Assembly (NCBI GenBank): GCA_052390275.1
Contig: JBQTHD010000039.1
Span: 1-39,399, forward strand
Direction of reading: 5' to 3'
DNA length: 39,399 nt
From: JBQTHD01 sp052390275
Lineage (GTDB): Bacteria; Actinomycetota; Acidimicrobiia; Acidimicrobiales; AC-14
Part shown: positions 7,559 through 15,698 of the stretch, piece by piece
How the letters are laid out: each line of letters begins with the position of its first letter
How positions within the stretch are numbered: position 1 is the first letter of the stretch
Translations under genes and position numbers: made by a program
Notes under the pieces: generated by a model
Seen by the model: only the letters and a program-made list of their open reading frames with translations
What the model was told of the DNA's origin: nothing
The model's database searches: none

Positions 7559-9334
7559 ATGAGCACCGGCGAAGGCCCCCTCATCATCCAGTCCGACCGA
7601 ACCCTGCTGCTCGACGTGGATCATGCCGATTCCGGAGCCTGCCGGGCCGACATCGCTCGGTTCGCCGAACTCGAGCGCTCTCCCGAGCACGTCCACACCT
7701 ACCGGCTGAGCGCCCTGGGGCTTTGGAATGCCAGCGCCGCCGGCCTCGATGCCGAAGGGGTGGTGGACGCCCTCCTGCGCTGGTCGCGCTACCCGGTGCC
7801 CCAGTCGCTGCTGCTGGACGTGGCCGAGTTGATGGGTCGCTACGGCCGCCTGGTACTCGAGGTCGACCACACCCACGGGTTGGTGCTGCGCACCACCGAT
7901 CCAGCGGTGTTGGCCGAGGTGGTGCGGACCAAGGCGGTCGCGCCCATCATCGGGGTCCAGATCGACGCCGACACCTACGTGGTACCCGGCCCCGAGCGGG
8001 GCCGGCTCAAGCAGGCCCTTCTCAAGGTGGGCTGGCCGGCGGAGGACCGGGCCGGCTACGTCGACGGGGCCGCCCATAGGATCGAGTTGCTGGCCGATTC
8101 CGGCTTCGTCCTGCGGCCCTACCAGGTGGAGGCGGTCGACTCCTTCGCCGCCTCAGGCAGCGGCGTCATCGTCCTTCCCTGCGGGGCGGGAAAGACCCTT
8201 GTGGGGCTGGCGGCCATGGCCCGGGCCGGGGCCCGCACCCTCATCCTGGTCACCAACACCGTCTCGGCCCGCCAGTGGCAGTCGGAGTTGCTGGCCCGCA
8301 CCACGCTGGGTCCCGACGAGGTGGGTGAGTACTCAGGCGAACGCAAGGAGGTCCGCCCGGTCACCGTGGCCACCTACCAGATCGTCACCACCCGCCGGGG
8401 CGGGCTCTACCCCCACCTCGAACTGTTCTCCGCCCAGGACTGGGGCCTGATCGTCTACGACGAGGTCCACCTTCTGCCGGCCCCGATTTTTCGAATGACG
8501 GCCGACATCCAAAGCCGCCGCCGGCTGGGCCTGACCGCCACCCTGGTCCGCGAGGACGGGCGGGAGGGCGACGTGTTCAGCCTCATCGGTCCCAAGCGTT
8601 ACGACTCCCCCTGGCGCGACATCGAAGCCCAGGGCTGGATCGCCCCGGCCCGCTGTACGGAGGTCCGCGTCACCCTGGCCGACGAGGAGAGAATGGCCTA
8701 CGCCCTGGCCGAGCCGGACGAGCGCTATCGGGCGGGGGCCACGGCCGCCTCCAAGCTGGCGGTGGTCGAGGCCATCTGCGTACAGGCCGTCCGCCGGGGC
8801 GAACCCACCCTGGTCATCGGCCAGTACCTGGATCAACTCGAAGAGGTGGCCGCCCGCCTGGGGGCGCCGCTGATCACCGGGAAGGTGCCCAACGCCGAGC
8901 GCCAACGCCTTTACGCCGCCTTCCGCTCGGGCGAGGCCCCGGTCCTGGTGGTCTCGAAGGTGGCCAACTTCTCAATCGACCTGCCCGAGGCATCGGTGGC
9001 TGTTCAGATCTCCGGCACGTTCGGCAGCCGCCAGGAGGAGGCCCAGCGGCTGGGAAGGATCCTGCGACCCAAGCACGACGGCCGCACCGCCCACTTCTTC
9101 TCTGTGGTCTCCCGCGACACCAACGACGCCGAGTTCGCCGCCCGGCGCCAGCGCTTCCTGGCCGAGCAGGGCTATGCCTACGAGATCATCGACGCCGAGA
9201 AGGTCCTGGCCATGGCCGATGCTCCGCTCGATCCCCAGATCGATCCCATCGGCGGCCTGGCGTCGGCTTCGCCCGGGGAACTCCCTCCCGGCCCCGCACC
9301 GGCTCCCCCGGAGTCCGAGCCCGGCCTGGATTGA
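7559..9334 (+). CDS. DNA repair helicase, XPB family
   Basis: A 591-residue superfamily 2 DNA helicase of the XPB/Ssl2 type. Residues about 8-165 are the XPB N-terminal domain. The motor follows: Walker A PCGAGKT with Lys212, DEVH box at 301-304 (VYDEVHLLPA), motif III GLTATLVREDG containing the XPB-specific Arg-Glu-Asp (331-333), and motif VI QEEAQRLGRILRPK. Motif IV-V sequences lie between (VLVVSKVANFSIDLPEAS). Bacterial XPB proteins unwind DNA 3' to 5' with ATP hydrolysis; their pathway in actinobacteria is not firmly settled, and nucleotide excision repair or recombination roles are proposed. The C-terminal 30 residues are Pro/Gly-rich and probably disordered. ATG start at 7559. A GC-rich hairpin right after the stop (9337-9351) may end the transcript. 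Confidence 0.95.
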   Translation: MSTGEGPLIIQSDRTLLLDVDHADSGACRADIARFAELERSPEHVHTYRLSALGLWNASAAGLDAEGVVDALLRWSRYPVPQSLLLDVAELMGRYGRLVLEVDHTHGLVLRTTDPAVLAEVVRTKAVAPIIGVQIDADTYVVPGPERGRLKQALLKVGWPAEDRAGYVDGAAHRIELLADSGFVLRPYQVEAVDSFAASGSGVIVLPCGAGKTLVGLAAMARAGARTLILVTNTVSARQWQSELLARTTLGPDEVGEYSGERKEVRPVTVATYQIVTTRRGGLYPHLELFSAQDWGLIVYDEVHLLPAPIFRMTADIQSRRRLGLTATLVREDGREGDVFSLIGPKRYDSPWRDIEAQGWIAPARCTEVRVTLADEERMAYALAEPDERYRAGATAASKLAVVEAICVQAVRRGEPTLVIGQYLDQLEEVAARLGAPLITGKVPNAERQRLYAAFRSGEAPVLVVSKVANFSIDLPEASVAVQISGTFGSRQEEAQRLGRILRPKHDGRTAHFFSVVSRDTNDAEFAARRQRFLAEQGYAYEIIDAEKVLAMADAPLDPQIDPIGGLASASPGELPPGPAPAPPESEPGLD

Positions 9335-9336
9335 GC

Positions 9337-9351
9337 GGCCCGGAACGGGCC
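9337..9351 (+). terminator. Possible terminator hairpin after XPB
   Basis: GGCCCG-GAA-CGGGCC is a perfect 6-bp GC stem with a 3-base loop starting two bases after the XPB stop. Only two T residues follow at once (ATTG), so a Rho-independent terminator is not certain. Confidence 0.35.
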
Positions 9352-9452
9352 ATTGATGTCCCGGTAGTCCAGGGTAACCGACGTTGGGCGCGGTACATCT
9401 GGCGCCCGGGGTTCATGACCAAGCAAGCTGGGGCAGTTCTGGCCCATCGCTG

Positions 9453-9484
9453 GTGACCTGTTCGCTGATGGATCGAACAGTCAC
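9453..9484 (+). promoter_or_regulatory. Inverted repeat in the amtB leader
   Basis: GTGACCTGTTCG at 9453-9464 pairs with CGAACAGTCAC at 9474-9484, leaving one unpaired C and a 9-base centre. It lies 24 bp before the amtB start codon and 12 bp before its ribosome binding site. It could be an operator for a nitrogen regulator or an RNA hairpin. It does not fit the GlnR box pattern I know (GTnAC-n6-GAAAC). Confidence 0.5.
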
Positions 9485-9496
9485 GGGCACCGCATC

Positions 9497-9511
9497 TGGA
9501 GGGATCTCTTG
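9497..9511 (+). promoter_or_regulatory. Ribosome binding site fixing the amtB TTG start
   Basis: TGGAGGG (9497-9503) is followed after five bases by TTG at 9509. The good Shine-Dalgarno match and spacing, plus an N-terminus that fits the family, support TTG here as the real start. Confidence 0.6.
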
Positions 9512-10774
9512 GATACCGGCGACAACGCCTGGGTGCTGGTCTGCAGCGCCCTCGTCCTGTTCATGACCCCGGGGTTGGCCTTCTTCTACGGCGGCATGGT
9601 CAGGTCCAAGAACGTCCTGGCCATGCTCATGCAGAACTTCTTCTCCATGGGCCTGGTCAGCGTTCTGTGGCTGGCCTTCGTGTTCAGCCTGGCCTTTGGT
9701 GATGACCTGGGGGCGGGGCTGTTGGGGGGCTTCGAGTTCTCCGGACTGTCGGGTCTGTCCACCGCCGCCGGCGACGTGATCCCCGGCCTGGCCCTGACCA
9801 TCTCACCGCTGACCTTCGTGGCCTTCCAACTGATGTTCGCCATCATCACGCCTGCGCTCATCACCGGAGCCATCGCCGATCGGATGAAGTTCGGGGCCTG
9901 GGTGGCCTTCCTGGGCGCCTGGGTGGTCCTGGTCTATGCCCCGGTGGCCCACTGGGTGTTCAGTCCGGGCGGCTGGCTGTTCAAACTGGGCGCCCTGGAC
10001 TTCGCCGGGGGAACGGTGGTGCACATCAATGCCGGCATCGCCGCTCTGGCTCTGACGATGGTGCTGGGCAAGCGCCGGGGATGGCCGAACGAGGCCATGG
10101 CGCCGCACTCCCTCCCCCTGACCCTTCTGGGCACCGGGATCTTGTGGTTCGGCTGGTTCGGCTTCAACGCCGGGTCGGCCCTGGGAGCCAACGGGGTGGC
10201 TGCCCAGGCGTTCATCAACACCCACATGGCGGCAGCCGCTGCCATGTGCGGCTGGCTGCTGGTGGAGAAGCTCAAGGATGGCCACGCCACCACACTGGGG
10301 GCGGCCTCCGGGGCGGTGGCAGGACTGGTGGCCATAACTCCCTGCGCCGGGTTCGTCGGGGGCTTCTCCCCCATCATCATCGGCCTGATCGCCGGGGCCG
10401 TCTGTCCCCTGTTCATCAAGTTGAAGTTTCGCCTCGGCTATGACGACTCCCTCGACGTCGTGGCCGTCCACCTGGTGGGCGGGATCCTGGGATCGGTTTT
10501 GCTGGGGGTCTTCGCCGACAGCCGGGTCAATCCAGCCGGAGTTGACGGGCTCATCTACGGAGCCGACGCCGCCTTGCTGGGCAAGCAGTTCATTGCGGTG
10601 GGGGCCACGCTGGCCTGGTCTTTTGTGATGACCCTGGTCATAGCCAAGGTTCTGGATCTGGTCATGGACCTGCGGGTCCGCCCGGATGAGGAGGCTGAAG
10701 GCCTGGACCAGACCCAGCACGCCGAATCGGCATACTCAATTGGAGAGTTGGGTCGGATGGGGAGGATCGGATGA
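9509..10774 (+). CDS. amtB: Ammonium transporter AmtB
   Basis: A 421-residue Amt/Rh-family channel for ammonium or ammonia uptake across the cytoplasmic membrane. Hallmarks seen: the first helix VLVCSALVLFMTPGLAFFYGG followed by MVRSKNVLAMLMQNF, AHWVFSPGGWL, the two pore histidines in GGTVVHINAG and DVVAVHLVGG, and the LWFGWFGFNAGSAL helix. About eleven hydrophobic helices fit the usual length. The N-terminus starts directly at the first membrane segment with no extra signal peptide. Translation starts at TTG with a strong ribosome binding site. Its stop codon overlaps the glnK start (ATGA at 10771-10774), implying translational coupling. The pairing with glnK means uptake is probably gated by the PII protein. 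An inverted repeat at 9453-9484 may control expression. Confidence 0.97.
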   Translation: MDTGDNAWVLVCSALVLFMTPGLAFFYGGMVRSKNVLAMLMQNFFSMGLVSVLWLAFVFSLAFGDDLGAGLLGGFEFSGLSGLSTAAGDVIPGLALTISPLTFVAFQLMFAIITPALITGAIADRMKFGAWVAFLGAWVVLVYAPVAHWVFSPGGWLFKLGALDFAGGTVVHINAGIAALALTMVLGKRRGWPNEAMAPHSLPLTLLGTGILWFGWFGFNAGSALGANGVAAQAFINTHMAAAAAMCGWLLVEKLKDGHATTLGAASGAVAGLVAITPCAGFVGGFSPIIIGLIAGAVCPLFIKLKFRLGYDDSLDVVAVHLVGGILGSVLLGVFADSRVNPAGVDGLIYGADAALLGKQFIAVGATLAWSFVMTLVIAKVLDLVMDLRVRPDEEAEGLDQTQHAESAYSIGELGRMGRIG

Positions 10775-11109
10775 AGCTCGTGACCGCGGTGGTCAAGCCG
10801 TTCAAGCTCGACGACGTCAAGGATGCCCTGCGGGCGCTGGACGTCTCGGGAATGACCGTGTCCGAGGTTCAGGGCTTCGGTCGCCAGCGGGGCCACACCG
10901 AGATCTACCGGGGCACCGAGTACAAGCTGGACTTCGTGCCCAAGATCATGATTCAACTCCTGGTGGCCGACGAGGACGCCCCCAGGGTGGTCGAGGCCAT
11001 CGTGGCGACGGCCCGAACGGGCAAGATCGGCGACGGGAAGGTGTGGACCACGCCCGTCGACTCGCTGATCCGGGTTCGGACAGGGGAGATGGGTCACGAC
11101 GCCCTGTAG
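10771..11109 (+). CDS. glnK: Nitrogen regulatory PII protein
   Basis: The 112-residue length and sequence are those of a PII signalling protein. It opens MKLVTAVVKPFKLDDVKDAL. The T-loop is intact with Tyr51 in YRGTEYK, the residue modified by GlnD-type enzymes (adenylylated in several actinobacteria, uridylylated in enterobacteria). TGKIGDGKVW is the B-loop that binds ATP/ADP and 2-oxoglutarate, and VRTGEMGHDAL is a typical C-terminus. PII trimers sense energy and nitrogen state, and in GlnK form bind AmtB to block it. The start codon overlaps the amtB stop, and glnD follows after 40 bp. I chose glnK over glnB because of the amtB linkage. Confidence 0.97.
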   Translation: MKLVTAVVKPFKLDDVKDALRALDVSGMTVSEVQGFGRQRGHTEIYRGTEYKLDFVPKIMIQLLVADEDAPRVVEAIVATARTGKIGDGKVWTTPVDSLIRVRTGEMGHDAL

Positions 11110-11149
11110 TTCCCCGTCCGTCCGGGCCTTCAGGGCTCGGTTCGATCAG

Positions 11150-13531
11150 ATGCTGGCCGACCGGACGGTCGTCGGCGCGGACTTCCCCCCGGCCTACAGC
11201 GCGCTGGCCGACCAACTGCTTCGGGCCCTGTGGTCCGAGATCGCCGGCGACGGGGCCGAGGGCCTGGGCCTGATGGCCGTGGGTGGCTACGGCCGGGGAG
11301 AACTGTGCCCGGGCAGCGACCTGGACCTCCTGTTGCTCCACAGCCGGTCCGCCCGGGCCCGGGCGGCGAAGGTGGCCGAGGCCCTGTGGTACCCGCTGTG
11401 GGACTGCGGCCTGCGGCTCGGCCATGCCGTCCGAACTGTCGACGAGGCGCTGGCCCTGGCCAAAGAGGACCTGGACACCGCTACCGCCCTGCTCGAAATC
11501 CGGCCCCTGGCCGGGGACCGGCGCCTCGGGGAGGTGCTGCGATCCCGGGCCCGGCACCAGTGGGGGCGGCGGGGCGCCTTCTACCTTCCCCTGCTGGCGC
11601 GGGGAGTGGCCGAGCGGTACGCGAGGGCCGATGAAGTGGCCTTTCTGTTGGAGCCCGACCTGAAAGACGGCCGAGGCGGCCTGCGCGACATCGGGTCGCT
11701 GCACTGGGCGGACGCCGCCCGGCCCCGTCTCCTGGGGCAGGATCGGCTGAGGCTGGCGCAGGCTCGGAGTCTGTTCACCGGCGTCCGGGTGGAACTGCAC
11801 CGGCGGACGGGCAAGACGTCCAACCGCCTGGTGCTCCAGGAGCAGGATCCGGTGGCCGAGGCGCTCGGCTACGTCGACGCCGACGCCCTTATGGCCGCCG
11901 TGGCCGAGACGGCCCGGGCCGTGGCCTGGATCGCGGACGAGTACTGGGATCAGGTGGCGGCGGCGGAAGCGGCCGCTCCTGGCCGCCGGTCCGGGGCCCC
12001 CGACGGGCCGCTCGCCCCGGGGGTGGTGCTGGCCGACGGCCGGGTGGAACTGGCGGAAGGGACCGATCCGTCCGGAGACACGGAAATCATCCTGCGGGTG
12101 GCTGCCGCGGCTGCCGCTGGCGGGTTCCGGCTGGGTCGGCGCTGTCTCGACCGCCTGGCGGCGGAGGCGCCCGGGCCAGGAGATCCCTGGAGTGGCGAAG
12201 CCAATCGCCTCATGGTCCAACTCCTCGATGCCGGACGGCCCGCGCTGGCCGTACTGGAAGCCCTGGACCAGGTGGGCCTGCTGGTCAGGCTCATCCCCGA
12301 ATGGGCGGCGGTCCGCAGCAAACCCCAACGCAACGCCTACCACCGCTTCACCGTCGACCGACATTTGTGGGAAACGGCCATCGAGGCGGCCGACCGGGTG
12401 GTCCGGGTTCGCCGACCCGACCTCCTGCTGATCGGTGCCCTCTTCCACGACCTGGGCAAGGGTTACGTCCCTGCGTTGGCCGACGACCACACCGATGCCG
12501 GAATCATGGTCGTCGGCCCTCTGGCCCGGCGCATGGGCTTCGGTCCGGCCGACGTGACCGTGTTGGAGGACCTGGTCCGCCACCATCTGCTGCTGGCCGA
12601 CGTTGCCACGCGTCGGGACCTGAGCGACCCGGCCACCATCGCCCAGGTGGCTGAGGCGGTGGGCGACCGCCAGACCCTCGAGCTGCTGGGCGTGCTTACC
12701 GAAGCCGACAGCCTGGCCACCGGGCCGGCGGCCTGGAGTACGTGGAAGGCGGGGCTGGTTTCCGACCTGGTCCGCCTGGCCGACGCCCGGCTGGCTGGAG
12801 CCTGCGGGCTCGGACCGGGTGACGACCTCGGTCCCCCGTCTGAGACCCTCATCGGGGCACTACCCGCGGACCGCTGCGCCGACCTGGTGGCCGAGGCTGG
12901 GCCGGGAGGCATCTCGGTACGCGGCGACGGGGAACGGTTGTTGGTGGTTGCCCCCGACCGACCGGGCCTGTTCTGCCGGGTGGCCGGTGCCCTGGCTCTG
13001 CACAACCTGGAGGTTCGGGGCGCCCGCGCCGGAGGCGCCGGCCCGGGCGCCGCGGTGGAGGAGTTCTGGGTCGCTCCCACCTTTGGGCAGTGCATCGACT
13101 GGCCGGCGGTGGAATCCAGCGTGGTCCGGGCGGTGGGCGGGCGCCTGGCTCTCGAATGGAGGGTCAACCAGAGAGCCGCCCACTACGCCGCCCGCCACCA
13201 GGTCCTGGCTTCGGCCATACCCGCCCGCACCCGGGTCACCGTGGACAACGAAGCCTCCGCCAGTGCCACCGTGGTGGAGGTTCGCACCGCGGATGGCATC
13301 GGCGTGCTCTACCGGATAACCCGGGCCCTCGGTTCGCTGGACCTCGACATCCGTTCCGCCAAGGTGGCCACGCTGGGCCACGAGGTCGTCGACAGCTTCT
13401 ACGTGGTCGACGCCGGAGGCGCCCGTCTCACCGACGCCGACCACCTGGCGGAGATCGCCCCCGCCATAGAAGCCGAGTTGGCGCGCACGGCACCGTCCGC
13501 AGCGGCATCCGAGCGGGGGGCTCGCGGCTGA
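11150..13531 (+). CDS. glnD: PII nucleotidylyltransferase GlnD
   Basis: A 793-residue bifunctional PII-modifying enzyme. Domains in order: nucleotidyltransferase with GGYGRGEL (45-52) and the metal-binding SDLDL (56-60); a linker with FLLEPDLKDGRGGLRDI, typical of the family; an HD phosphohydrolase domain with FHDLGKGY near 431-438 and a later His-His (VRHHLLL); and two C-terminal ACT domains (LLVVAPDRPGLFCRVAGAL near 600 and VVEVRTADGIGVLYRITRAL near 705) that sense glutamine in studied members. It would modify and demodify Tyr51 of the neighbouring PII protein. In actinobacteria the modification is often adenylylation; which nucleotide is used cannot be read from sequence. ATG start at 11150, weak ribosome binding site. 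Last gene of the amtB-glnK-glnD cluster and convergent with the DUF6777 block. Confidence 0.96.
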   Translation: MLADRTVVGADFPPAYSALADQLLRALWSEIAGDGAEGLGLMAVGGYGRGELCPGSDLDLLLLHSRSARARAAKVAEALWYPLWDCGLRLGHAVRTVDEALALAKEDLDTATALLEIRPLAGDRRLGEVLRSRARHQWGRRGAFYLPLLARGVAERYARADEVAFLLEPDLKDGRGGLRDIGSLHWADAARPRLLGQDRLRLAQARSLFTGVRVELHRRTGKTSNRLVLQEQDPVAEALGYVDADALMAAVAETARAVAWIADEYWDQVAAAEAAAPGRRSGAPDGPLAPGVVLADGRVELAEGTDPSGDTEIILRVAAAAAAGGFRLGRRCLDRLAAEAPGPGDPWSGEANRLMVQLLDAGRPALAVLEALDQVGLLVRLIPEWAAVRSKPQRNAYHRFTVDRHLWETAIEAADRVVRVRRPDLLLIGALFHDLGKGYVPALADDHTDAGIMVVGPLARRMGFGPADVTVLEDLVRHHLLLADVATRRDLSDPATIAQVAEAVGDRQTLELLGVLTEADSLATGPAAWSTWKAGLVSDLVRLADARLAGACGLGPGDDLGPPSETLIGALPADRCADLVAEAGPGGISVRGDGERLLVVAPDRPGLFCRVAGALALHNLEVRGARAGGAGPGAAVEEFWVAPTFGQCIDWPAVESSVVRAVGGRLALEWRVNQRAAHYAARHQVLASAIPARTRVTVDNEASASATVVEVRTADGIGVLYRITRALGSLDLDIRSAKVATLGHEVVDSFYVVDAGGARLTDADHLAEIAPAIEAELARTAPSAAASERGARG

Positions 13532-13553
13532 CCGGCCGGTCCCGGCAGGACGG

Positions 13554-13612
13554 GCGGGGCGGGTTGCTCCCGGACGGCGGGGCGGGTTGCTCCCGGAGGG
13601 CGGGGCGGGTTC
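13554..13612. repeat. 23-bp tandem repeat between convergent genes
   Basis: GCGGGGCGGGTTGCTCCCGG begins at 13554 and 13577, and a third copy starting at 13600 keeps only GCGGGGCGGGTT before diverging. The period is 23 bp. It fills most of the 106-bp gap between the ends of glnD and the DUF6777 gene. No stem-loop terminator is evident. Confidence 0.85.
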
Positions 13613-13637
13613 GTGGGTTGAGATATGAGGCGGGTCC

Positions 13638-14699
13638 CTAAGGGCCGGAGCGAGCCAGTACACGCGGTGTCGGGGGGACCACGTAGACGGGCGTGAGCAG
13701 AGTGAATCCGCCGCCGCTGATGGTGACCCGGTGAGCCCCGGGCCGGGCACCGAGGGGCACCGTGGTGACCACCGAGAAGTTGCCGGCGCCGTCGGCCGCG
13801 GTGGTGGCCAGGAGCACGGCCGGGTCGTCGAAGGTGAGGCGCAGGGACGTGCCCGGCGGCCATCGGCTGCCGCTAATGGTCACCCGGCCGCCGGGCTCGG
13901 CCACGGCCACCACCACCCCGGCCGCCAAGCGGTCGATGTCGATGATGACGACGCTTCCGGGGATGCGGGCGAACGGCACCCCGGTGCGGATGTCGACCAG
14001 GATGATCGCCGGAATCGGCTGGGGCGCCGCTCCCACCACCACCACGGTGGTGGGCCGGAAGGCCGGCCAGGCCGGGCCCTGGTAACGGGGGGTCGACGCC
14101 ACCGGCTGGGGTTCGCCCAACGGGTTGCCCGAGGCGCAGCGCACCCGGGGGGTACCGCTGCGGTCGACGAGAACGGCGGTGCCGGCCTGCAGGATCGACG
14201 GCCGGGCCACCGCCCGCCCCCCGGCCAGGCCGTAGTCGGTGACCCGGGAGTCGACCCGGGTCAGCACCGGGGTCAGGGTGCCCACGTAGGCGCCGATGTC
14301 GGAGCGGTCGATGCCGAAGACCCCGGCCCAGGGCCGGGCCCGGGCATCGTCGGCGGTGAGCGCTCCCACCAGTCGCTCCGTGGCGCAACTGGGCCGGTCG
14401 CGGACGCCGCCGTAGAGGCCGGGCGAGGCGGCCGAGGCCCGCACCAGCCCGCTGGCGCTGGGCGCGGGGGCGGTGACGGCCTCGGCCACGGTTGAGGGCG
14501 GAGCCGGTTCGGCCATCGAGGGCGTGAAGGTGTCCGCCCCCGGCGAGTCGGTAGGGGCCAGGAAGATCTCCCCGCTGGCCGCCGCCGGCGCCGACCCGAT
14601 GCGCCCCGTGAGCAACACCGCTCCGAGCACCACCAGTGCGAAGCCGGCGACTATGAAGGCGATCCCGCGGCGTCTGGCGTTCGGAGACGACAGGGTCAC
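13638..14699 (-). CDS. DUF6777-type exported protein (copy 2)
   Basis: A 353-residue protein anchored by one N-terminal membrane helix (residues 12-31, after Arg-Arg-Arg), the rest outside the cell by inference. After a short linker with GEIFLAPTDSPGADTFTPSM it carries the DUF6777 signature as I know it from actinobacteria: PGLYGGVRDRPSC, a helical stretch ARPWAGVFGIDRSDIGAYV, LTPVLTRVDSRVTDYG, LQAGTAVLVDRSGTPRVRCASGNPL and a WPAF-containing end. The C-terminal third is an Ig-like repeat (ISGSRWPPGTSLRLTFDDPA to GAHRVTISGGG), common in surface proteins. Two paired cysteines are present in the central domain. Function unknown. It starts at GTG 14699, six bases after the stop of the Asp-rich gene. 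It is closely similar throughout to the copy at 15699-16874. Confidence 0.85.
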   Translation of the reverse strand: MTLSSPNARRRGIAFIVAGFALVVLGAVLLTGRIGSAPAAASGEIFLAPTDSPGADTFTPSMAEPAPPSTVAEAVTAPAPSASGLVRASAASPGLYGGVRDRPSCATERLVGALTADDARARPWAGVFGIDRSDIGAYVGTLTPVLTRVDSRVTDYGLAGGRAVARPSILQAGTAVLVDRSGTPRVRCASGNPLGEPQPVASTPRYQGPAWPAFRPTTVVVVGAAPQPIPAIILVDIRTGVPFARIPGSVVIIDIDRLAAGVVVAVAEPGGRVTISGSRWPPGTSLRLTFDDPAVLLATTAADGAGNFSVVTTVPLGARPGAHRVTISGGGFTLLTPVYVVPPTPRVLARSGP

Positions 14700-14705
14700 C
14701 TCGAC

Positions 14706-15668
14706 TCAACGCCCCACATCACCCTCGCCCTTCAGGTTCCCGTCCGAGTCGAAGATCTTGGAGTCGTCGCTGCCCTGCTGGGTGAACTCGATCCCGGCGT
14801 CCTTCTGGAGTTGCTGGGTGGTGTCCACCTGATCGAGAACGCCACCCATGGCGTCCTTCACACCCCGCGTCACGACGTTGTCCTCGTCGATCCGCTTAGG
14901 AGGGGCGTCTCTCGCCGAGGTGTAAATGAACGCCCCAAGTGCGCCGCCCGCGAGCGCCAGTGCCTTCGCTCCGAGAAGAAGGGCTCCTCCGGCGAAGGCC
15001 AGGGTCACTATGCCGGCTCCCTTCATAAGGGTCGAACGGGCAGGAACATTTGGTTGGTTGGAGGCGGACGAGGCGTTGCCCCCTCCCGAATTCGTCGGCA
15101 ACCCGGCTTCGGCGGAGGCCGTGGGACAGGCCTCGGGGCCGGCCGCCTGGGCGAAGCCGAGCTCGAAGGTGAGGTCGGGGCCGCCGGCCGCGATCGGGGC
15201 CACCGCGGTCGAACAGAGCGGGGCCGGCTGAGGTCCAGCCCCGCCGGGGACGAAGGGCTCGGGGGCGGGGTCCGGGGGCGTCGCGGGGGAGGCGGGGCGG
15301 CGAGGCGGGGGAGGCGGGCTGCCGGTGCCGCCGGGAAGGAAGTCGACCTGAGGAGGGGCATCGCATCCGCCGAAGTCGCAAGGGTTGCCGAAGTCGCCGG
15401 CCGTGGGGGGCTTGGGCAGCTTGGGGGCCTTGGGCTCGTCGTCATCGTCGTGGTCGTCGTCGGGCTCGTCATCGTCGTGGTCGTCGTCGTCGGGTGGCTC
15501 GTAGTCATCCGGTGGGTCGTGATCAGGTGGTGGGTCGGCAGCCGGCGGTGGGCTCATCGGCCCCATGCCGGTATCGGCGCCGGCGGTGCCGACACCGGCG
15601 GCCAGGGCGGCCAGCAGCAGCCACAGAGCGGCCCCGGCGGCCAGGCGCCGGCACAGAACCTGTCTCAT
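14706..15668 (-). CDS. Asp-rich exported membrane protein (copy 2)
   Basis: A 320-residue protein of unrecognised family. Residues 1-31 form a signal peptide (basic start, Leu/Ala core, cleavage likely at AGA-DT). Residues about 45-80 are an almost uninterrupted Asp/His/Glu/Pro stretch (PPDDDDHDDDEPDDDHDDDD), encoded by mixed GAC/GAT codons. A Pro-rich region with four cysteines follows, then a hydrophobic pair of helices (about 215-255, GIVTLAFAGGALLLGAKALA) and a hydrophilic 65-residue tail with DSDGNLKGEGD, which resembles a calcium-loop pattern. The Asp/His segment suggests metal binding outside the cell; this is inference. ATG start at 15668 with GAGAGAG upstream. It shares its plan with the protein at 16889-17812 and precedes a DUF6777 gene, as that one does. 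Confidence 0.75.
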   Translation of the reverse strand: MRQVLCRRLAAGAALWLLLAALAAGVGTAGADTGMGPMSPPPAADPPPDHDPPDDYEPPDDDDHDDDEPDDDHDDDDEPKAPKLPKPPTAGDFGNPCDFGGCDAPPQVDFLPGGTGSPPPPPRRPASPATPPDPAPEPFVPGGAGPQPAPLCSTAVAPIAAGGPDLTFELGFAQAAGPEACPTASAEAGLPTNSGGGNASSASNQPNVPARSTLMKGAGIVTLAFAGGALLLGAKALALAGGALGAFIYTSARDAPPKRIDEDNVVTRGVKDAMGGVLDQVDTTQQLQKDAGIEFTQQGSDDSKIFDSDGNLKGEGDVGR

Positions 15669-15698
15669 CGGACTCTCTCTGGTCTCATTGGGGGACCC

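Noticed and set aside
10946..12586. 546-residue open frame opposite glnK/glnD
   Set aside because: It is a GC-rich shadow frame antisense to well-recognised glnD and glnK.
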